From contig NZ_DIGV01000005.1 in assembly GCF_002419815.1 (NCBI RefSeq), positions 13,088-58,883 on the forward strand: 45,796 bases of DNA, given 5' to 3'. Numbering within the stretch: the first letter of the stretch is position 1; each line of letters opens with the position of its first letter. The translations under genes were made by a program, and so were the position numbers. The notes beneath the pieces were generated by a model. It was given only the letters and a program-made list of their open reading frames with translations, was not told the DNA's origin and searched no databases. Origin of the DNA: Brevundimonas sp. UBA5713. GTDB taxonomy: Bacteria; Pseudomonadota; Alphaproteobacteria; Caulobacterales; Caulobacteraceae. This document shows, one piece after another, positions 1-7,952 of the stretch.

Positions 1-411
1 TGTGCCGCTCGCGCAGCTGAGGAAGAGAAGGCTCGCATCGAAGCCGCCGCCAAGGCGGCCGAGGAAGAGGCCCGAGCCAATGCTGAAGCTGCTGCCCGCG
101 CTGAACGTGAGGCTGCCGAACGCGCCCATGCCGAGGCCCTGGCCGCCGAGAAGCGCCGCGCCGATGAAGCCGAAGCAGCCCGCAAGGCCGAGGCCGACCG
201 GATCGCCCGCGAAACTGCCGCCCGCGAAGCAGAAGAGAAGGCTGCCGCTGATGCTGCTGCCGCTCGTGCCGCCGACATCGAGCACCGCACGAAGATCATG
301 GGGGCCGCCAAGCAAGCCATCATGGGTCACGGCGTAGGCGAAAGCACAGCTCGGGCCATCATTCTAGCCATCGCCGCCGGTGATGTGCCGAACGTCAGCA
401 TCAAGTTCTGA
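1..411 (+). CDS. Phage coiled-coil protein, 5'-truncated
   Basis: An open frame runs from base 1 to a TGA at 409-411 with no start codon inside the window, so the gene is cut by the window edge. The visible 136 residues are mostly an Ala/Glu/Arg/Lys-rich helix, almost certainly a long coiled coil. They are followed by a compact C-terminal segment beginning HRTKIMGAAKQAIM and ending NVSIKF. That ending resembles the C-terminus of phage proteins that sit next to RecE/RecT-type recombination genes; this is my recollection of the family, not a search result. The stop overlaps the next start (TGATG), so the two are translationally coupled. The function is unknown; a structural or scaffolding role in the recombination module is a guess. 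Confidence 0.75.
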   Translation, partial: CAARAAEEEKARIEAAAKAAEEEARANAEAAARAEREAAERAHAEALAAEKRRADEAEAARKAEADRIARETAAREAEEKAAADAAAARAADIEHRTKIMGAAKQAIMGHGVGESTARAIILAIAAGDVPNVSIKF

Positions 412-917
412 TGATGACCAACTGCATAGGCTTCATGGTCTGGAACCCGGCGCGCGGTATGCCGCACGTGGTCCACGACACCATCGAGCGCGCATTGGCG
501 GAAGCTGAGCGCCTCACGGCCAAGAACCCCGGAGAGCGCTTCATCATCATGTCGCCAGTCATGGCGGGATCGGACGCCAGCACCGCCAAGGCGTGGAGTG
601 ATGGCAAGGCCGAGGGTCTCGCTCAGGCACATCGCGAGATCATGAAGGCAGAGGCAGCCTCCGATCAGTGGTGTGAAAAGGCGAAGGTATTGGAGGTTTC
701 GATGGAGCGGCTTGCCGTCGTTCAGCGCGATCACCGCCGCTTCCAAGCCATTGTGGCTGACTGCTTGCTCTGGTTTGACGGCTTCCGCGCCGCCCATTCC
801 CCCAAGGACAGCTGGGAGCGGCCGCACATCCCGGACCGCGAAGCCCTGCGCGAACTGAACGCCGCGCTTCAAGCGCTGGAAACCCCGCAATCCGAGTTCG
901 AGGAGATACCTTTTTGA
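411..917 (+). CDS. Hypothetical phage protein
   Basis: A 168-residue protein with no domain that I recognise. Its start ATG overlaps the preceding stop (a second ATG follows at once at 414), and its own stop overlaps the TTG of the next gene, so it belongs to the operon. The N-terminal part (about residues 1-50: TNCIGFMVWNP, then a helix and GERFIIMSPV) looks like a small alpha/beta fold. Residues 60-120 are helical and partly coiled-coil-like. The downstream neighbour is the RecE-like exonuclease. An accessory role in phage recombination is possible, but nothing in the sequence shows it. Confidence 0.75.
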   Translation: MMTNCIGFMVWNPARGMPHVVHDTIERALAEAERLTAKNPGERFIIMSPVMAGSDASTAKAWSDGKAEGLAQAHREIMKAEAASDQWCEKAKVLEVSMERLAVVQRDHRRFQAIVADCLLWFDGFRAAHSPKDSWERPHIPDREALRELNAALQALETPQSEFEEIPF

Positions 918-1870
918 CCCTGCACAACCCCCTGCCCATGCCCTTATCGGGCAAGATCAGCGAGCCGGGCGTCTATGCCTTGCCCATCGAGGTATATCAC
1001 GGCCAGCCGACCGTCGGCCCGTCGATCAGCTCCAGCGGCCTGCGGACGATCTGGAGCCAGAGCCCGGCGCACTACTACGTCGACAGCGCCCTGAACCCGA
1101 AGCGAACACCGCAACAGGACCGACCGGCCTTCGCCCTCGGCCGCTTAGCTCACAAACTGCTGCTGGAAGGTTCTGACGGGCTGGCCGACGAGTTCGTGAC
1201 ACGTCCCGAGCAATGGTCGGACTGGCGGACCAAGGACGCCAAGCAGTGGCGCGAGGACATGATCGCAGCCGGCAAGACGGTGATCACGGATGCCGACTTG
1301 GCCGCCGTCACCGGCATGGCGGAAAGCTTGGCGCAGCATCCATTGGTCGAGGCCGGCATTCTTGACGGCTTCGTCGAGCGCTCGTTGATCTGGAAAGACG
1401 ACAAGACGGGCATCTGGCTTAAGAGCCGCCCCGACGTGGTTCCACGCGCCTCTGGCCTTTTCTCTGACCTCAAAACGACGGCTAGCGTTGCCGACGACGA
1501 CCTTGAGCGCTCGCTCGCCGGTTTCGGTTACCACATGCAAGCGGCCTTGGTGGGCATGGCCTCGGAAGCCATTCTCGGTCGCCCCATGGAAGAGTTCGCA
1601 CTGGTGTGGGTCGAGAAAGCCCCACCATACTGCGTGCGCGTCACCGTCCTCACCGGCGCTGATCTGGATCGCGGTCGCCAACAGCTACGTCGCGCCATCG
1701 ACCAGTTCGCCGAGTGTGTGAGCACAGGCGTCTGGCCGGGCCCAGGCGGTGACCGTCGCGATGCAGAATACCTGACCCTGCCCCCATGGGCCGCCAAGCG
1801 CATCGATGAGCGCCTTGAGGTCATGGAAGCCGAAGCCAACGACAATCAACCCCAGACCGAGGCCGCCTGA
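914..1870 (+). CDS. RecE-type PD-(D/E)XK exonuclease
   Basis: A 318-residue protein that resembles the C-terminal nuclease domain of exonuclease VIII (RecE) and related phage exonucleases. The family signature appears as SISSSGLR near residues 38-44, a conserved His in LGRLAHKLLLEG near 74-86, then KSRPDVVP near 173-180 and SDLKTT near 187-192. The last two supply the Asp and the D-x-K of the PD-(D/E)XK metal site. Such enzymes resect double-stranded DNA 5' to 3' and leave a 3' strand for an annealing protein, which is exactly what the next gene encodes. The TTG start at 914 is preceded by AGGAG with 8 bases of spacing and overlaps the previous stop. An ATG at 938 is an alternative start. Confidence 0.9.
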   Translation: MTLHNPLPMPLSGKISEPGVYALPIEVYHGQPTVGPSISSSGLRTIWSQSPAHYYVDSALNPKRTPQQDRPAFALGRLAHKLLLEGSDGLADEFVTRPEQWSDWRTKDAKQWREDMIAAGKTVITDADLAAVTGMAESLAQHPLVEAGILDGFVERSLIWKDDKTGIWLKSRPDVVPRASGLFSDLKTTASVADDDLERSLAGFGYHMQAALVGMASEAILGRPMEEFALVWVEKAPPYCVRVTVLTGADLDRGRQQLRRAIDQFAECVSTGVWPGPGGDRRDAEYLTLPPWAAKRIDERLEVMEAEANDNQPQTEAA

Positions 1871-2889
1871 TGAACGCCGTGACCACCCAACAGCAACCGC
1901 GCCCTCAGATCGTCACTGGCGGTCAGGTATCCGCTCTGGTCCCGCAGTCGCTGGATGAAGCATTCCGCGTCGCTACCGCCATGGCTGCATCAGGCATGAC
2001 TCCAAAGGGCGTCGACAAGCCTGAGCAGGTGTTGGTCGCCATCATGGCAGGCGCCGAACTCGGCTTTGCGCCCTTCCAGGCCATGCAGTCCTTCGCCGTC
2101 ATCAACGGCAAGCCGAACATCTGGGGGGACGCCCTGCCCGCGCTGCTGTGGTCGCGCGGGTTCAAGATCAAGGAGTGGTTCGACAACGAGGACGAGCCGA
2201 CCAAGGCGTTCTGCCGGATCACCCGACCCGACGGCGACGAGATCGAACGCTCATTCTCGGTTGGCGATGCAAAGAAGGCAGGACTTCTCGGTAAGCAAGG
2301 GCCGTGGCAGCAGTACCAGAAGCGCATGCTTCAGATGCGCGCCCGCGCCTTTACTGCCCGCGATGGAGCCGCAGACGTTCTGCGCGGCATGCACGTCGCT
2401 GAAGAGGTCCAGGACTATCAGCCGATTACTACTCGCGCGGTCCCGACCGAACGCCCGAACCTCGCCGCTCGTCTGGCCGCACCCAATGATGCCCCGCGTG
2501 AAGGCTTCAGCGCTGTGCGCGGCATCGATCTAGACGACCACATTCCAGATTTCGACGCGGCACCACGCCCCTCCGATGCCGCGTCGGATCAGCCCGTATC
2601 CGATGACAATCCCCCGTCGCGTACGGATGCGGGCCATGACTTCCCCGGTGACCGTCCTCCCACCGGTGAAACGACGGCTGATGGCAATCTCTCCCCTGCG
2701 CCATCAGCCGTCGACGTCATCCAGTGGGCCGACAAGCTCATTGAAGACATGCCGTTCATGAGGCCGGATCAGGTCGCGGCCATTGAGAACGACCGCAGGG
2801 AAGTCGCGCGGTTCACGCTTCTGAAATCGACCGACATGGCCAAGGCCCAAGAGCTGGAAGCCGCCATTCAAGCCGCGAAGGAAGGGTGA
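1870..2889 (+). CDS. recT: RecT-family single-strand annealing protein
   Basis: A 339-residue protein whose first about 190 residues match the RecT family of phage annealing proteins. Visible hallmarks are the helix AIMAGAELGFAPFQAMQSF, then INGKPNIWGDALPALL (about residues 79-94), a beta hairpin around CRITRPDGDEIERSFS, and QMRARAFTARD (about 155-165) followed by DVLRGMHVAEEV. The C-terminal about 140 residues are acidic, Asp/Pro-rich and probably disordered up to a final helical segment. RecT proteins coat the 3' single strand produced by the partner exonuclease and anneal it to homologous DNA. The start ATG lies in the overlap TGATG with the RecE-like gene, so the pair is co-translated. 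Confidence 0.9.
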   Translation: MNAVTTQQQPRPQIVTGGQVSALVPQSLDEAFRVATAMAASGMTPKGVDKPEQVLVAIMAGAELGFAPFQAMQSFAVINGKPNIWGDALPALLWSRGFKIKEWFDNEDEPTKAFCRITRPDGDEIERSFSVGDAKKAGLLGKQGPWQQYQKRMLQMRARAFTARDGAADVLRGMHVAEEVQDYQPITTRAVPTERPNLAARLAAPNDAPREGFSAVRGIDLDDHIPDFDAAPRPSDAASDQPVSDDNPPSRTDAGHDFPGDRPPTGETTADGNLSPAPSAVDVIQWADKLIEDMPFMRPDQVAAIENDRREVARFTLLKSTDMAKAQELEAAIQAAKEG

Positions 2890-2891
2890 CC

Positions 2892-3596
2892 ATGACCACC
2901 ATCAGGGTTATCGATTTCGAGACTTGCGGACTGGAGCCACCCGCCGAGGTCTGCGAGGTCGGCTATTGCGACCTGACCAGAGCCGATGACGGTTCCTGGT
3001 CGGTCGGACAGCCGGTGTCCTATCTCTGCCGCGTGGCGCAGATGCCGGCCGAGGTCCGTGCCGTTCACCACATCACTCTCGCGGAGTGTGCGGACTGCGA
3101 ACCGTTCGACGGCATGGCCCTCATGCAGGCGTCGTCGCACGTCGCCGCCATCGCCGCTCACAACATGTCGATGGAAGAGCAATGGCTCCAGATTGAGGGC
3201 ATTCCGCCGAAGGTCTGCACCTATAAGGCCGCTCTTCGCGTCTGGCCTGATGCGCCTGCCCATTCGAACAGCGTGCTGCGCTACTGGCTGGAGGATCAGG
3301 GTCTGTTGTCGCTGGACTTTGACACAGCCATGCCTCCGCACCGTGCGGGCCCAGACGCCTATGTGACCGCGCACATCCTCAAGGCCCTGTTCGCCGCCGG
3401 TGCCACTGGCAAGGACATGGTCGCCTGGACGAAAGAACCACGCCTTCTGCCGACCTGCCCCATTGGGAAGTTCAGAGGCCAGAAGTGGGCTGATGTCGAA
3501 ACGGGTTTCCTGAACTGGATGACCCAGCAGGCTTCGATGGAAGCTGATTTGAAATGGAATGCGCAGCGTGAGTTGGAGAGGAGGTTTGCGAGATGA
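2892..3596 (+). CDS. DnaQ-like (DEDD) 3'-5' exonuclease domain protein
   Basis: A protein of about 234 residues with an exonuclease fold of the RNase T/DnaQ type. Motif I is DFETCGL (residues 8-14, giving Asp and Glu), and the last motif is HRAGPDAYVTAHIL, with the His and Asp of the DEDDh variant. The middle contains AAHNMSMEE, which fits motif II. Phage homologues are thought to trim DNA ends or proofread. An in-frame GTG at 2886 overlaps the recT stop, but the ATG at 2892 has GGAAGGG about 6 bases upstream and is preferred. The C-terminal about 60 residues (GKFRGQKWADVETGFLNW) resemble a motif seen at the end of other DnaQ-like phage proteins. Its location in a recE/recT operon supports a DNA metabolism role. 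Confidence 0.85.
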   Translation: MTTIRVIDFETCGLEPPAEVCEVGYCDLTRADDGSWSVGQPVSYLCRVAQMPAEVRAVHHITLAECADCEPFDGMALMQASSHVAAIAAHNMSMEEQWLQIEGIPPKVCTYKAALRVWPDAPAHSNSVLRYWLEDQGLLSLDFDTAMPPHRAGPDAYVTAHILKALFAAGATGKDMVAWTKEPRLLPTCPIGKFRGQKWADVETGFLNWMTQQASMEADLKWNAQRELERRFAR

Positions 3597-4147
3597 CCCG
3601 CCCCCTCTGGCAAATCGCAGCCGAGATCGCAGCACTTAAGGCCGAGAAGAAGGCCCAGAAGCGCATGTTTCACAGCCCCAACAAACTGCGCTCGCAGACG
3701 TTCAGGCCTGAAAGCAAGGGGCAGCGCGATCCACGTCAGCAAGACAAGGCCTATCTGGCATGGCTGCACGAAGGCACGGACTGCATCGCTTGTCTAATCG
3801 AGGGACGACCTGCATTTGGAGGCGGAGGCGCTGAGGTCATCGAGGCTGCGCATCAAAAGCTTGCGATTGCTTCCAAGGGCTGGCGCGAAGGCGGTCTCGG
3901 CCCCCGCGTCCACGACCGACGCTGCGTCCCGCCGTGCGCCTGGCATCATCGCCTAGCGCCGAACAGCTGCGACACGGGCGGCCAACGCAAGTTCTGGGAC
4001 CGCCTAGGATTGCGGGACGGCATCGCCGACTTCTGTGCCGATCTCAACGCCGCGTTCGATCAAGGCCAACCAGCAATGCCTGTCATTCGGAAGTGGGCCG
4101 CGCGCCCTGCCAATGACGATCTCAACGAAGTGGAGGAAGTGGCGTGA
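3593..4147 (+). CDS. HNH/zinc-finger phage nuclease-like protein (DUF968/Ref-like)
   Basis: A 184-residue protein with a basic N-terminus (about residues 1-50, rich in Lys, Arg and Gln) followed by a zinc-binding HNH-like core. The core shows CIAC (about 64-67), EAAHQK (about 85-90) and DRRCVPPCAWHH (about 108-119), then GGQRKFW. This spacing recalls small phage HNH proteins that act with recombination functions, such as the RecA-dependent nuclease Ref and DUF968 proteins. It has one of the best ribosome-binding sites of the operon (GGAGG, 8 bases from ATG) and overlaps the DnaQ-like gene by 4 bases. Nuclease activity is inferred from the motif only. Confidence 0.75.
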   Translation: MTRPLWQIAAEIAALKAEKKAQKRMFHSPNKLRSQTFRPESKGQRDPRQQDKAYLAWLHEGTDCIACLIEGRPAFGGGGAEVIEAAHQKLAIASKGWREGGLGPRVHDRRCVPPCAWHHRLAPNSCDTGGQRKFWDRLGLRDGIADFCADLNAAFDQGQPAMPVIRKWAARPANDDLNEVEEVA

Positions 4148-4380
4148 AGAACAAGCTTTCCGACTTGAACAACCACCTGTTCGCACAGTTGGAGCGTCTA
4201 GGGGATGAGGACCTCACTGCCGAGCAAATCAGCTCCGAAGTCGAGCGTTCCAAAGCCATCATCGGCGTGGCAGCCCAGATCGTCAGCGCACAGAACCTGA
4301 ACCTGAAGGCCGTCGAGCTCATAGCCGAGCACGGCGAGCGCTTCCACGACAAGCTGACCATGATCGAGGCTCCGCGATGA
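4144..4380 (+). CDS. Small conserved phage protein
   Basis: A 78-residue acidic, all-helical protein beginning MKNKLSDLNNHLFAQLERLGDE. I recognise this opening from small proteins common in phages and prophages of Proteobacteria, but no activity is known to me. The GTG start at 4144 overlaps the preceding TGA, and its own stop overlaps the following ATG, which makes it an integral part of the operon. The central part (SEVERSKAIIGVAAQIVSAQNLNLKAVEL) is amphipathic and may mediate oligomerisation. Confidence 0.75.
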   Translation: MKNKLSDLNNHLFAQLERLGDEDLTAEQISSEVERSKAIIGVAAQIVSAQNLNLKAVELIAEHGERFHDKLTMIEAPR

Positions 4381-5033
4381 AAGGCCGGGCGATCTCTTAC
4401 AACGCAAATGAACTGGCTTGGCTCGAGGAGCGCAAGGACTGGCCTCGCGCGGACCTCCACAGTGCTTTCGTGGTCCTATTCGACCGCCGCGATCTAACTG
4501 CCAGCAACCTGACTGCCCTAATGAAGCGCAAGGGTTGGATGACAGGCCGCACCGGTCGTTTCGCCAAAGGCCAAGCCCCACTTAACAAAGGCAAGAAGTG
4601 CCCCGAAGGCGTGGGCGGCCGTCACCCGAACGCTCGTAAGACGCAGTTCAAGAAGGGTCAGGAGCCGCACAACACCAAGCACCTCGGCCATGAGCGGCTG
4701 AACAAAGACGGCTACATAGAGATCAGCGTTGCCGAGACGAACCCGCACACCGGTTATGAGCGGCGCTACGTCCATAAGCACGTCTGGCTCTGGGAGAAGG
4801 CAAACGGCCCGATCCCCGATGGCCACTGCCTCAAGTGTCTCGACGGCGACCGGACAAACACTGATCCGACGAACTGGATTGCGATCCCTCGGGGCGCTCT
4901 CCCACGCCTGAACGGTGGCCGCGCAAGTCGCGTCTTGGCCTACGACACCGCGCCGGCCGAGCTGAAACCCGCAATCCTCGGCATCGCCCTTCTCGAGCAG
5001 AAGGCCAAAGCTGTTATAAAGGGAGCCGCGTGA
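4377..5033 (+). CDS. HNH endonuclease
   Basis: A 218-residue protein with two parts. The N-terminal about 60 residues (YNANELAWLEERKDWPRADLHSAFVVLF) resemble a small helix-turn-helix-like segment found ahead of many phage HNH enzymes. It is followed by Lys/Gly-rich repeats (GRFAKGQAPLNKGKK, TQFKKGQEPHN) of the type that bind DNA along the groove. The nuclease core is YVHKHVWLWEKANGPIPDGH, followed by CLKCLDGDRTNTDPTNW, which gives the H-N-H triad and the beta-beta-alpha metal fold. This may be a homing endonuclease or an operon-resident phage enzyme. It overlaps its neighbours on both sides, which argues for the latter. Confidence 0.85.
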   Translation: MKGRAISYNANELAWLEERKDWPRADLHSAFVVLFDRRDLTASNLTALMKRKGWMTGRTGRFAKGQAPLNKGKKCPEGVGGRHPNARKTQFKKGQEPHNTKHLGHERLNKDGYIEISVAETNPHTGYERRYVHKHVWLWEKANGPIPDGHCLKCLDGDRTNTDPTNWIAIPRGALPRLNGGRASRVLAYDTAPAELKPAILGIALLEQKAKAVIKGAA

Positions 5034-5752
5034 TGACCGATACTGTGAATGTGCCCGAAGCGATTGAACGTCTTGCTGCCGTGGCCAATGGGGCAAGCGT
5101 TTCCGATGTCTACGGGGGCGAATGGTGCATCAATGGCCCTGCGTCCTTTCGCGCTGACTTGAGCGCCGCGCTCGCAGCCGCCCCGAAGGCGGAGCAGGAC
5201 TATGCAGAACTGAAGCGCCTAGCCGAAAATGCTTCGCCGGGGCCGTGGAAGGCTTGTGGCACGATTTATGAGCATATGAACTGTGAAATCAGAACGGGCG
5301 CGAAGGGCGAAGGACAGCCTATCGGCCAGATTTGGGACGCCCCGAATGCATTTGCAGACGGACAGTTTATTGCTGCCGCCAGCCCATCGGTTGTTCTCGA
5401 TCTGATAGACCGCGCATCCCACCCCGCAGCCAGCGATGAACTGCCTGCCTCGATCCTAGACATTGCCGTCGAACGTCAGCGTCAGGTGGCAATCGAAGGA
5501 TGGTCACACGAACGCGATGACGGCTATGTAGCTGGTGAGCTTGCCATCGCTGGCGCTTGCTACGGACTGATTGGCTCGCGCAACTGGGCCGTTGATGCTG
5601 TGCGCGAGATTTGGCCAAAGGGTTGGAGCGTAAGGTGGCTGAAATCCAAACCGAATAATCCACGCCGTGATCTGGTGAAGGCGGGCGCGCTGATAGCCGC
5701 CGAGATTGAACGTCTTGACCGTCTCGCCAAGCACAAGGGGCCGCAGTCGTGA
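5033..5752 (+). CDS. Ea22-like phage protein
   Basis: A 239-residue protein (240 if the GTG at 5030 is used) with two recognisable segments. Residues around 60-130 (AELKRLAENASPGPWKA, then ADGQFIAAASPSVVLDLID) match the repeat typical of Ea22/Ead-like phage proteins. The C-terminal about 90 residues (IAVERQRQVAIEGWSHERDDGYVAGELAIAGACY, then RRDLVKAGALIAAEIERLD; both abbreviated here) match a separate domain often seen at the end of phage proteins. So the gene is a fusion of two common phage accessory modules. No biochemical function is established for either as far as I know. Confidence 0.75.
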   Translation: MTDTVNVPEAIERLAAVANGASVSDVYGGEWCINGPASFRADLSAALAAAPKAEQDYAELKRLAENASPGPWKACGTIYEHMNCEIRTGAKGEGQPIGQIWDAPNAFADGQFIAAASPSVVLDLIDRASHPAASDELPASILDIAVERQRQVAIEGWSHERDDGYVAGELAIAGACYGLIGSRNWAVDAVREIWPKGWSVRWLKSKPNNPRRDLVKAGALIAAEIERLDRLAKHKGPQS

Positions 5753-5931
5753 TGCGCGTGATCAGCAGCATAACCCCTCATGCCCCGCATAGAGAAAAAC
5801 AGTGCTGGCGGTGTCGCGCCATCGCCGTTGCATCCAGCTTTGTTCAGCGTCGCCATCCTTCCGGCCTGACCGTCTTCTATTGCCATTCCTGCGAGGCGGA
5901 GAAATCCGACGCCATGGAGGCCCGCAAGTGA
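5752..5931 (+). CDS. Small zinc-ribbon-like phage protein
   Basis: A 59-residue protein with two Cys pairs, CWRC and CHSC, about 26 residues apart, which suggests a single zinc ribbon. The ATG at 5752 overlaps the previous stop (GTGATG; the GTG at 5749 is an alternative), with AAGGGG about 9 bases upstream. Its stop overlaps the GTG of the SNase-like gene. Small zinc-ribbon proteins are common in phage early operons. No specific function can be assigned. Confidence 0.6.
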   Translation: MRVISSITPHAPHREKQCWRCRAIAVASSFVQRRHPSGLTVFYCHSCEAEKSDAMEARK

Positions 5932-6347
5932 GCGCTCTTGTCCTGATCTGCACCGCCCTCCTGATGTCCGACGGCGATAGTGGGCGATGCGTCACAGCAG
6001 ACGGCGAGCGCCATCGTGTGCGCCTTGCTGGCATCGACGCGGGCGAAGTCGCGCCGTACACGCGCTGCCGTCAAAGGCCAAACGTATGGGCCTGTTCAAC
6101 CCCTGCCCGCTCCACGGCTGTGCAAGCTACCGACCGCGCCCGCCAGCTTGCCGTCAATGGTGCCCGCTGCACGGTCCAGAACCGAGACAGGTATCAGCGT
6201 AACGTCGCCACCTGCACGATCAATGGCCGCGACCTCGGCGCGATACTGGTCAGTGAAGGGCTCGCTATATCGGAAACGAACTTCGGTGATCCGTACCGTG
6301 CAGAGGAGAACGCAGCGCGGGATCATGGCAGGGGGATTTGGCAATGA
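5928..6347 (+). CDS. Staphylococcal-nuclease-like (SNase/thermonuclease) protein
   Basis: A 139-residue protein matching the SNase fold. DGDSGRC supplies the first calcium Asp. VRLAGIDAGE aligns with the FRLLLVDTPE motif of thermonuclease and keeps the Arg, the Asp and the catalytic Glu. DRYQRNVATC keeps the second catalytic Arg. LGAILVSEGLA and the RAEENAARDHGRGIW ending are also typical. The GTG start at 5928 overlaps the previous stop; a longer in-frame reading back to 5802 runs over the upstream gene and is rejected. The first about 12 residues are hydrophobic (SALVLICTALLM) and may be a signal peptide, so the enzyme could be exported. Two extra Cys pairs suggest disulfides, which would fit export. 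Confidence 0.8.
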   Translation: MSALVLICTALLMSDGDSGRCVTADGERHRVRLAGIDAGEVAPYTRCRQRPNVWACSTPARSTAVQATDRARQLAVNGARCTVQNRDRYQRNVATCTINGRDLGAILVSEGLAISETNFGDPYRAEENAARDHGRGIWQ

Positions 6348-6691
6348 GCAGGTCCAACAACGCCGCCCCGGGCCATCACCGCTACATCCCCGATAGCTGG
6401 CCTGCCCTCCTCAGCAAGGATCAGCTACGCGCCTATGTCGGCGGCATGAGCGAGGAGACGCTTTCGAAGGTCTGCCCCGTCGCACCGGTGGATCTAGGCG
6501 CGAACCTGCTGCGCTATCCCCGCCATCTGGTTGATGCGTGGATTGCCGAACTGAAACCGCGCGTCGGTGGCTTCAAGCGCCTGCCGCATCAGCCGACCGA
6601 ACTACCAGACGAGCCGCCAATCGTCGCCAATGACCATGCTGCCCAAGCACTTGAGCGCGTCCGTTCGCGCGCCAAAGGAAGCCAGCGTTGA
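6344..6691 (+). CDS. Excisionase-like DNA-binding protein
   Basis: A 115-residue protein lying directly upstream of the integrase. Residues about 14-60 (WPALLSKDQLRAYVGGMSEETLSKV, abbreviated, through LRYPRHLVDAWIAEL) look like a winged helix-turn-helix of the AlpA/Xis type, and the Pro-rich remainder is probably flexible. Genes of this type next to an integrase usually encode the recombination directionality factor. The ATG at 6344 was chosen over a TTG at 6338 because AGGGGG lies 8 bases upstream of the ATG. The coding sequence overlaps the SNase gene and the integrase by 4 bases each. Confidence 0.7.
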   Translation: MSRSNNAAPGHHRYIPDSWPALLSKDQLRAYVGGMSEETLSKVCPVAPVDLGANLLRYPRHLVDAWIAELKPRVGGFKRLPHQPTELPDEPPIVANDHAAQALERVRSRAKGSQR

Positions 6692-7854
6692 CCGATAAAG
6701 GCTCGATTAAGGTTAAGTACGTCCAGAGGCAGAAAGCAGCCGATGGCAGCGACCTGCTGTATTTCCGAAAGGGCGGCTACCGAGAAGGGCCCCTCAGGTC
6801 GGCGTTTGGAACTCAGGCCCTACAGGATGAAGTGACGGCCATCGTTGAGCGGATCAACAGCATCGAGCTGGCCAGTTCGACACCGCGCGCCGGCACCGTC
6901 GGCGGTATGCTCAAGGCCTATGCCAAATCAAGTGACTTCCTCGGTCTCGCCGCCAGAACTCGAGCCGGTTATCAGGACTACATTGACGAGCAGATCGAGG
7001 ACATTGGCGATGTCCTGCTGAGCTCAGTCACTCGGTCTTGGATCATGGGCCTGCGCGATGCCTGGGCCATTCGGGGGCACAACTCTGCAAACAAGCGCAT
7101 GCAGGTACTGAAGAACGCTCTGAAGCCTGCCATCCTTGATGAAACAGATAGTCGAATCAGCGGCGATCCCTTCCACAAAATCCCGAAGGTGAAGCGACCG
7201 CACGAGGTCAAGGAAGCGAACCCCCGCTGGGAAGACCACGAAGTCATTGCCGGTATTGAAGACGCCATTGAGCGCGGAACGCCGGGCTTGGCCCGTGCCA
7301 TAGCTCTTGGCCGATATGGAGGGTTTCGCCGCGGCACGATCTGCAATCTGCCACTTCACGCCAGAACAGTCGCGATCAATGACCAGGGCGAGCAAGAACG
7401 CCGTCTCTACTGGCTGACCGAAAAGCGCATTGTTCTGGCCGACAAGCGCGAGGATGCGCGTCTCACCGAGGTTATTGAGCGTACGCCCAATCGAGCCTTG
7501 ACCGTGGCTTACAATGCCGACGGCGCGCCTTGGAAGGAACGCCAGCTGAATCAAGCCGTCGAGCGGTTGATGGATCGCCTCGCCAAGAATGGAAAAGTTC
7601 GCGCCGCTGTCGATGCTGAGGGCAATGTCTACTGCCCGCTCACGCTCCATGGGCTTCGACACGCTCGAGGCGTCGAGCTGGCTTTAGCAGGCGCTTCTGA
7701 CAGCGAAATCATGTCGCAGCTGGAGCAGGCCTCGGAGGCCGCGGCTAAGATCTATCGGCGGCAAGCTAATCGCAGAAGAATGGCGGATGCGGCTCAAGAC
7801 AAGATCGATAATGTGGTGTCTCTCAAGGCCAAGAAACGCGCCCAAGAGCCTTAA
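6688..7854 (+). CDS. Tyrosine-family site-specific integrase
   Basis: A 388-residue tyrosine recombinase. The N-terminal about 65 residues form an arm-type binding region (YFRKGGYREGPL). Residues about 70-165 are the core-binding SAM-like domain. The catalytic domain shows the first Arg in ALGRYGGFRRGTICNL (about 210-225), then LTLHGLRHARG with the His-x-x-Arg pair, and the nucleophilic Tyr in AAKIYRRQANR near residue 358. The TTG start at 6688 overlaps the excisionase stop and has AAGGAAG about 7 bases upstream. The enzyme should catalyse insertion and excision of the element at the 3' end of tRNA-Lys, which lies 110 bases downstream. Confidence 0.92.
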   Translation: MTDKGSIKVKYVQRQKAADGSDLLYFRKGGYREGPLRSAFGTQALQDEVTAIVERINSIELASSTPRAGTVGGMLKAYAKSSDFLGLAARTRAGYQDYIDEQIEDIGDVLLSSVTRSWIMGLRDAWAIRGHNSANKRMQVLKNALKPAILDETDSRISGDPFHKIPKVKRPHEVKEANPRWEDHEVIAGIEDAIERGTPGLARAIALGRYGGFRRGTICNLPLHARTVAINDQGEQERRLYWLTEKRIVLADKREDARLTEVIERTPNRALTVAYNADGAPWKERQLNQAVERLMDRLAKNGKVRAAVDAEGNVYCPLTLHGLRHARGVELALAGASDSEIMSQLEQASEAAAKIYRRQANRRRMADAAQDKIDNVVSLKAKKRAQEP

Positions 7855-7863
7855 ATCGGCTTT

Positions 7864-7893
7864 TGTATACGGGAGTGTATATGGACTGTATAT
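7864..7893 (+). repeat. Three direct repeats TGTATA(C/T), candidate Int/Xis arm sites
   Basis: TGTATAC at 7864-7870, TGTATAT at 7876-7882 and TGTATAT at 7887-7893 are spaced 12 and 11 bases apart, about one helical turn. They lie between the integrase stop and the tRNA. Arm-type integrase sites and excisionase sites are typically short phased direct repeats in this place, so that role is inferred. Confidence 0.45.
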
Positions 7894-7902
7894 GAGAGCC
7901 AA

Positions 7903-7922
7903 CCGCTCAGAGAAACGAGCGG
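7903..7922 (+). terminator. Hairpin after the integrase gene, possible weak terminator
   Basis: CCGCTC (7903-7908) and GAGCGG (7917-7922) form a 6-bp stem with an 8-base loop about 50 bases after the integrase stop. There is no long T run, so termination is only possible, not shown. Confidence 0.3.
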
Positions 7923-7952
7923 CATTCAGACGATTTTCTCTAAGGAAAACAT

